A stretch of DNA of 9,268 nt from Candidatus Kuenenbacteria bacterium GW2011_GWA2_42_15 (GTDB lineage Bacteria > Patescibacteriota > Patescibacteriia > UBA2196 > GWA2-42-15). The stretch lies in the NCBI GenBank assembly GCA_000998185.1, contig LCCW01000027.1, positions 1-9,268 on the forward strand, read 5' to 3'. This document shows, piece after piece, positions 6,591 through 9,268 of the stretch. A program made the position numbers and the translations under genes. The notes below the pieces were generated by a model. The model saw nothing but the letters and a program-made list of their open reading frames with translations. It searched no databases and had not been told where the DNA came from. Position 1 is the stretch's first letter. Every line of letters starts with the position of its first letter.

Positions 6591-6615
6591 AAGCTGCCAA
6601 GAATGGTGGCTTTTT
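6591..6615 (+). terminator. Terminator / possible attenuator between rpmB and amrS
   Basis: AAGCTGCCA (6591-6599) pairs with TGGTGGCTT (6604-6612), including two G-U pairs, around an AGAA loop, and the stem runs into TTTTT (6611-6615). The ATG of the next gene lies only 7 bases beyond the T-tract. The 3' arm contains GGTGG, the nearest thing to a Shine-Dalgarno for that gene, so the stem could both end rpmB transcripts and mask the next ribosome site. Confidence 0.7.
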
Positions 6616-6621
6616 AAATTT

Positions 6622-7512
6622 ATGCTAGAGTCTTATCTTTACAAACAACTGAAAAATAATCTGGTCCAATGCCAAACCTGCTGCCATTTTTGCGTTTTAA
6701 AACCAGATGAAAAAGGCAAATGCCAAATGAGAGTCAATAAAGACGGCAAACTTTTGGTCTTGAATTACGGCCAATCAACCGGCCTGGCCATTGACCCGAT
6801 TGAAAAAAAACCTTTGGCCAGATTTATGCCAGGCACTTGGACTCTGTCTTTCGGCACGCTCGGCTGCAACTTTTCCTGCCAGCACTGCCAGAACTTTTTT
6901 ATCAGCCAAGTAGCGGGAAAAGACAAGGAAACGGAAGATTACCAACTGGAAAGAATAGAGCATGTTTTACCTGAAGAGATCGTGGCCACATCTTTGAAAA
7001 ATAAACTGCCTTCAATTTCCTACACTTACAACGAGCCAACGATTTTTCTGGAATTCGCCTTGGACACGATGAAGCTGGCCCGCCCAAAGGGTCTAAAAAA
7101 TATTTGGGTATCCAATGGTTTTATGTCTGCACAAACCTTGGATTTAATCGCGCCGTATTTGGACGCGATAAATGTTGATTTAAAATCTTTCTCGGAACAA
7201 TTTTACGCGGAAATCTGCGGGGCAAGACTCAAACCGGTTTTGGATAATTTAATTAAAATCAAACGGTTGGGAATTCACTTGGAAATAACAACGCTCATTA
7301 TTCCCACAAAAAACGATTCCACGGCCGAGCTGAAACAAATCGCGGAATTTATTGCCAATAATCTGGGCCAAGAAACACCATGGCATGTGAGCGCTTTTTA
7401 TCCAGCTTACAAACTGAATAATCTGCCGCCGACACCAAAAGAAAAAATTTCTGAAGCGCAAAAAATCGGCCAGTCAGCCGGATTGAAATATGTGTATGCG
7501 GGGAATATTTAA
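6622..7512 (+). CDS. amrS: AmmeMemoRadiSam-system radical SAM enzyme (AmrS-like), C-terminally short
   Basis: The 296-residue protein carries the radical SAM cluster motif CxxxCxxC (C82, C86, C89 in GCNFSCQHCQN), which binds a 4Fe-4S cluster and S-adenosylmethionine. The N-terminal block CQTCCHFC...GKC (C17-C34), DPIEKKPL (58-65), SYTYNEPTIF and WVSNGFMS are characteristic of the AmrS family, relatives of pyruvate-formate-lyase activases. AmrS genes usually occur with Memo and AMMECR1 genes, and the reaction is unknown; neither partner is in this window. The sequence ends at KYVYAGNI. From family knowledge, homologues usually continue some 30-50 residues with a cysteine-rich tail (CP-CG pairs) after this GN motif. 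That tail is absent, and a repeat element begins 15 bases after the stop. The gene starts 7 bases after the rpmB terminator T-tract and has no obvious promoter of its own. Confidence 0.9.
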   Translation: MLESYLYKQLKNNLVQCQTCCHFCVLKPDEKGKCQMRVNKDGKLLVLNYGQSTGLAIDPIEKKPLARFMPGTWTLSFGTLGCNFSCQHCQNFFISQVAGKDKETEDYQLERIEHVLPEEIVATSLKNKLPSISYTYNEPTIFLEFALDTMKLARPKGLKNIWVSNGFMSAQTLDLIAPYLDAINVDLKSFSEQFYAEICGARLKPVLDNLIKIKRLGIHLEITTLIIPTKNDSTAELKQIAEFIANNLGQETPWHVSAFYPAYKLNNLPPTPKEKISEAQKIGQSAGLKYVYAGNI

Positions 7513-7527
7513 ATAGAACAAAACCGA

Positions 7528-7629
7528 TGTAGGGGCGTATTGCTATACGCCCAAAAAATTGATTGGCGATTCGTGAACCGCCCCTACAAAACAATTTGGC
7601 AAAAAGGCGTATAGCAATACGCCCCTACA
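7528..7629. repeat. Inverted-repeat element with 24-bp perfect ends and an internal half-copy
   Basis: A perfect 24-bp inverted repeat (7528-7551 and 7606-7629, ends TGTAGGGGCG) bounds the element. Each arm is itself partly palindromic (GGGCGTAT...ATACGCCC). A third, diverged half-copy ending in CGCCCCTACA lies at about 7564-7587. It resembles the TGTAGGGGC...GCCCCTACA repeats scattered through many bacterial genomes. It is non-coding and sits directly after amrS. Confidence 0.8.
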
Positions 7630-7774
7630 AAATCCAAACGAAAATGGTGGCTTTTTAATAATGTAAAATGTAAATCTCAAAATGCAAAATGACAGTAAAA
7701 AAATTTAAAATTTTATCGCTGGTTTAATCGTCCTTTGATTGAGCTAACTGTTAAATTCGGAAAAAGATTAAAAC
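7630..7774. other. A+T-rich gene-free stretch
   Basis: No protein-like frame or RNA gene is visible. It contains short A-rich iterations such as AATGTAAAATGTAAA and AAAATGCAAAATGACA. It also holds a 16-base exact copy (7643-7658) of the 3' arm and T-tract of the rpmB terminator, without a matching 5' arm. Confidence 0.6.
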
Positions 7775-7807
7775 AAAAAGCGCCAGTTTGAATTCTTCTT
7801 GTGGCGC
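7775..7807 (-). terminator. Rho-independent terminator for the minus-strand surface gene
   Basis: Read on the minus strand, a 6-bp GC-rich stem GCGCCA (7807-7802) / TGGCGC (7785-7780) with a 16-base loop is followed by TTTTTGTTTT. It lies 16 bases beyond the stop at 7824-7826 of the coding-like tail, but about 170 bases beyond the TAA at 7980-7982. It therefore marks the original gene end as near 7824. Confidence 0.65.
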
Positions 7808-7823
7808 CTCCATTTCATTTTAG

Positions 7824-7979
7824 TTAGAAGTCCGTTGGTTTGCACCACCCCGTAGGAAGGTCGCGCTCGTCACTTGTTTGCGCAACCTCGCCGTTTTTTA
7901 AAACAACTATGTAGTTGACCGATCTCGCGCTTTTGCGGCAGGTATGGTAACTACCAAGGTTTGGGTTATTTTTGGTTAT
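7824..7979 (-). pseudogene. Coding-like tail downstream of an in-frame TAA (remnant C-terminus)
   Basis: Immediately after the TAA at 7980-7982 the same frame stays open for 51 codons to a TAA at 7824-7826. It reads as plausible protein: SVNYIVVLKNGEVAQTSD and LPTGWCKPTDF, with two cysteines and no low-complexity bias. There is no ATG, GTG or TTG in frame, so it is not an obvious independent gene. A terminator follows at once. The simplest reading is that this was the original C-terminal module of the upstream protein, cut off by a nonsense change. Readthrough is possible but unsupported. Confidence 0.5.
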
Positions 7980-8441
7980 TTATTTTTTAGAATTTAAAAA
8001 TTTTTTGTAATTCTCGCTTTGGCGCCAAATAACGGCCGGAATTGACGGGTGCACGGCGCGCGGACCGTTTTTAATCGTATCAATAATTTCCGCCACGGTG
8101 TAGCGCCCGTAAATATAGGCATTAACAAGCGTACTCCAGCTGGTTTGAATTCTTGCCACTCTAGCGCGGCCAAGTTTTTTTGTCAACTCGGCTTTAAGAA
8201 TCAAAGCTTCTTTTTGTTCAGCTTCAAACGAACTTAGCCTGGTTTTGCCGTAAATAAATTCCGGGTTGTTAATGGCCGGACCAAGAGTCTCCAACGGATT
8301 ATAACCATTCCTTACTTCTGCGCCGTCCGAATAACCATCGCCGTCGCTATCGGAATCATTGGAATTTGTGCCGCGCAATAATTCTTCATGCGGAAGCGCC
8401 CTTATTGACAATACGGTAAGAATTCTGAACGGCAAGGCCAA
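7980..8441 (-). CDS. Thrombospondin-3-like Ca-binding repeat and C-terminal domain, out of frame with the upstream gene
   Basis: This 153-residue frame begins inside the upstream coding region. Its only possible start is a TTG at 8441, and its first 18 or so residues (in the overlap) are not convincing protein. Convincing sequence begins at LPHEELLRGTNSND and continues with SDSDGDGYSDGAE, a thrombospondin type 3 / EF-hand-like calcium-binding repeat of the kind seen in exported proteins, then a helical domain with WSTLVNAYIYGRYTVAEII and VHPSIPAVIWRQSENYKKF. Such repeats normally follow another extracellular domain, as here. I infer this is the C-terminal half of the protein encoded from 9268 and that a +1 shift separates the halves. 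No signal peptide or ribosome site supports separate translation. The C-terminal domain resembles modules I associate with Parcubacteria surface proteins, but I cannot verify this. Confidence 0.65.
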   Translation of the reverse strand: MALPFRILTVLSIRALPHEELLRGTNSNDSDSDGDGYSDGAEVRNGYNPLETLGPAINNPEFIYGKTRLSSFEAEQKEALILKAELTKKLGRARVARIQTSWSTLVNAYIYGRYTVAEIIDTIKNGPRAVHPSIPAVIWRQSENYKKFLNSKK

Positions 8442-9268
8442 ATGGCATTAAGCGAGCTTTGGAACTGGAATTAATTTTTAAATTATCAAAAGCAGGCAAC
8501 AAAAGCGCCAGCTCGGCCAGATTGGAAAAAGAAATATCATCGTGGTAGCGCGGCTCGGTTTGATAAACAGTGGAATGATATTCCATGCGATCGGGAAATT
8601 TTGGATCGGAAAAAAAACGATTGCCCGAGCCGTAATTGAGATAGACATTATAATCAGGATAACCAAAATAATAATTCAACAGGCCAACGCCAAGATAAAA
8701 TTGGGCGCCCAAACCGACCGGACGATCGCCGATTCTAGCTTCCACCATGCCGTTTGAGAAACTAACCAAACGCAAGTTGCCGGTCATTTGTTCCGAGATA
8801 ACGATGAACTCCGGGTTGTGAGTGAGCTCACCGTAGACCAAGAGGGCAAAAGCGGAAATAAGATGATAGTGCGGATTAAATTTTTTAGGCGCGCCTTCCA
8901 AATACCAGCCGTCCGCGGTAATATCCTCATCAGCGAACTTTTTTATTTTTTCGTAAATCAGCTTTGAAAGCCGCTCGTAATCGCCGGGGCTGATCCATTT
9001 TTTTTGAAAAAAATCATTTAAAACAAACTGCCAGTAAACAGCTGACAGAGCGGCGCGATTGGAGGTGTCGGCGGCTAAAATACCGACTGGTATTCTTTTT
9101 AAAATATTACCATAAAGCAAATCTTTCTCTGTTGACTCAAAAAGAACGGGAAAGGAATTGAGAAGACTGATGGTGGCCATTTCGGCAAAACCGTCGGAAA
9201 AAGAAAGAGTGACGGTTGGTCGAGAAGATAATTCTTGTTCAGCGTCTAGCACCGCTTGTTTTACTTTG
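8386..9268 (-). CDS. Hypothetical surface/secreted protein, possibly lyase-like alpha-toroid domain (N-terminus beyond window)
   Basis: The frame is open from the right edge (K-V-K-Q-A-V-L-D-A-E) to a TGA at 8386, so the N-terminus lies outside. A GTG at 9252 is in frame but is probably not the start. The visible 294 codons are rich in aromatic helices: NRAALSAVYWQFVLNDFF, DGWYLEGAPKKFNPHYH, GLGAQFYLGVGLLNYYFGY, MEYHSTVYQTEPRYHDD and FSNLAELALLLPAF. This pattern of Trp/Tyr/His-rich helix pairs recalls alpha/alpha-toroid polysaccharide lyases and the DUF2264/heparinase-like group. That is a similarity by eye, not a recognised catalytic motif. The last 17 or so residues before the stop overlap the next reading frame. 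The real protein probably continued, after a +1 shift, into the calcium-binding repeat and C-terminal domain. Confidence 0.75.
   Translation of the reverse strand, partial: KVKQAVLDAEQELSSRPTVTLSFSDGFAEMATISLLNSFPVLFESTEKDLLYGNILKRIPVGILAADTSNRAALSAVYWQFVLNDFFQKKWISPGDYERLSKLIYEKIKKFADEDITADGWYLEGAPKKFNPHYHLISAFALLVYGELTHNPEFIVISEQMTGNLRLVSFSNGMVEARIGDRPVGLGAQFYLGVGLLNYYFGYPDYNVYLNYGSGNRFFSDPKFPDRMEYHSTVYQTEPRYHDDISFSNLAELALLLPAFDNLKINSSSKARLMPFGLAVQNSYRIVNKGASA

Noticed and set aside
7820..7980. tRNA or structured RNA gene
   Set aside because: No cloverleaf, anticodon arm or matching acceptor ends could be built; the minus-strand frame explains the stretch better.
7980..8441. Alternative genetic code or recoded TAA in this lineage
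   Set aside because: Other genes in the window end cleanly at TAA, TAG and TGA next to intergenic DNA or terminators, so a general reassignment is unlikely.

Overview
The window looks like a chromosome segment of an ultra-small-genome bacterium of the Candidate Phyla Radiation (Patescibacteria, Parcubacteria-like). This is inferred from several things: short housekeeping proteins, weak or absent Shine-Dalgarno sites, A+T-rich intergenic DNA full of small palindromic repeats, a bL28 of only 58 residues, and secreted proteins built from FN3-like and thrombospondin-3-like modules. The standard genetic code fits every gene: TAA, TAG and TGA all act as stops. No sequence search was possible, so the lineage is a best guess.

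Layout. Positions 1-493 (-) hold the N-terminal part of a secreted FN3-like protein behind a near-consensus promoter. Positions 494-858 are non-coding and carry a mosaic of nested inverted and direct repeats. A Nudix hydrolase follows (859-1302, +) with its terminator. A second repeat-rich stretch with a 19-bp perfect hairpin (1378-1569) leads to a ClpC-type unfoldase (1680-4166, +) with its own promoter. A ComF-family phosphoribosyltransferase (+) comes next and converges on a tsaE / M50 (site-2-protease-like) pair on the minus strand. The M50 gene diverges from rpmB (6403-6579, +), whose terminator hairpin sits directly before an AmrS-type radical SAM gene (6622-7512, +). A third inverted-repeat element abuts the shortened 3' end of that gene. 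From 7824 to the right edge, the minus strand carries a secreted or surface protein that appears broken twice: a +1 frame change near 8386-8447, and an in-frame TAA at 7980-7982 followed by 51 more coding-like codons and then a terminator.

The genes are mostly independent household functions: protein quality control (ClpC), tRNA t6A modification (TsaE), the ribosome (bL28), membrane proteolysis (M50), nucleotide clean-up (Nudix), DNA uptake or PRPP chemistry (ComF) and an orphan AmrS. They do not form one pathway. I found no defence system, CRISPR array, integrase, transposase or tRNA. The most interesting signals are the twice-interrupted surface gene, a 14-bp triplicate repeat inserted in frame inside tsaE, and the repeat elements that supply or disturb gene ends.
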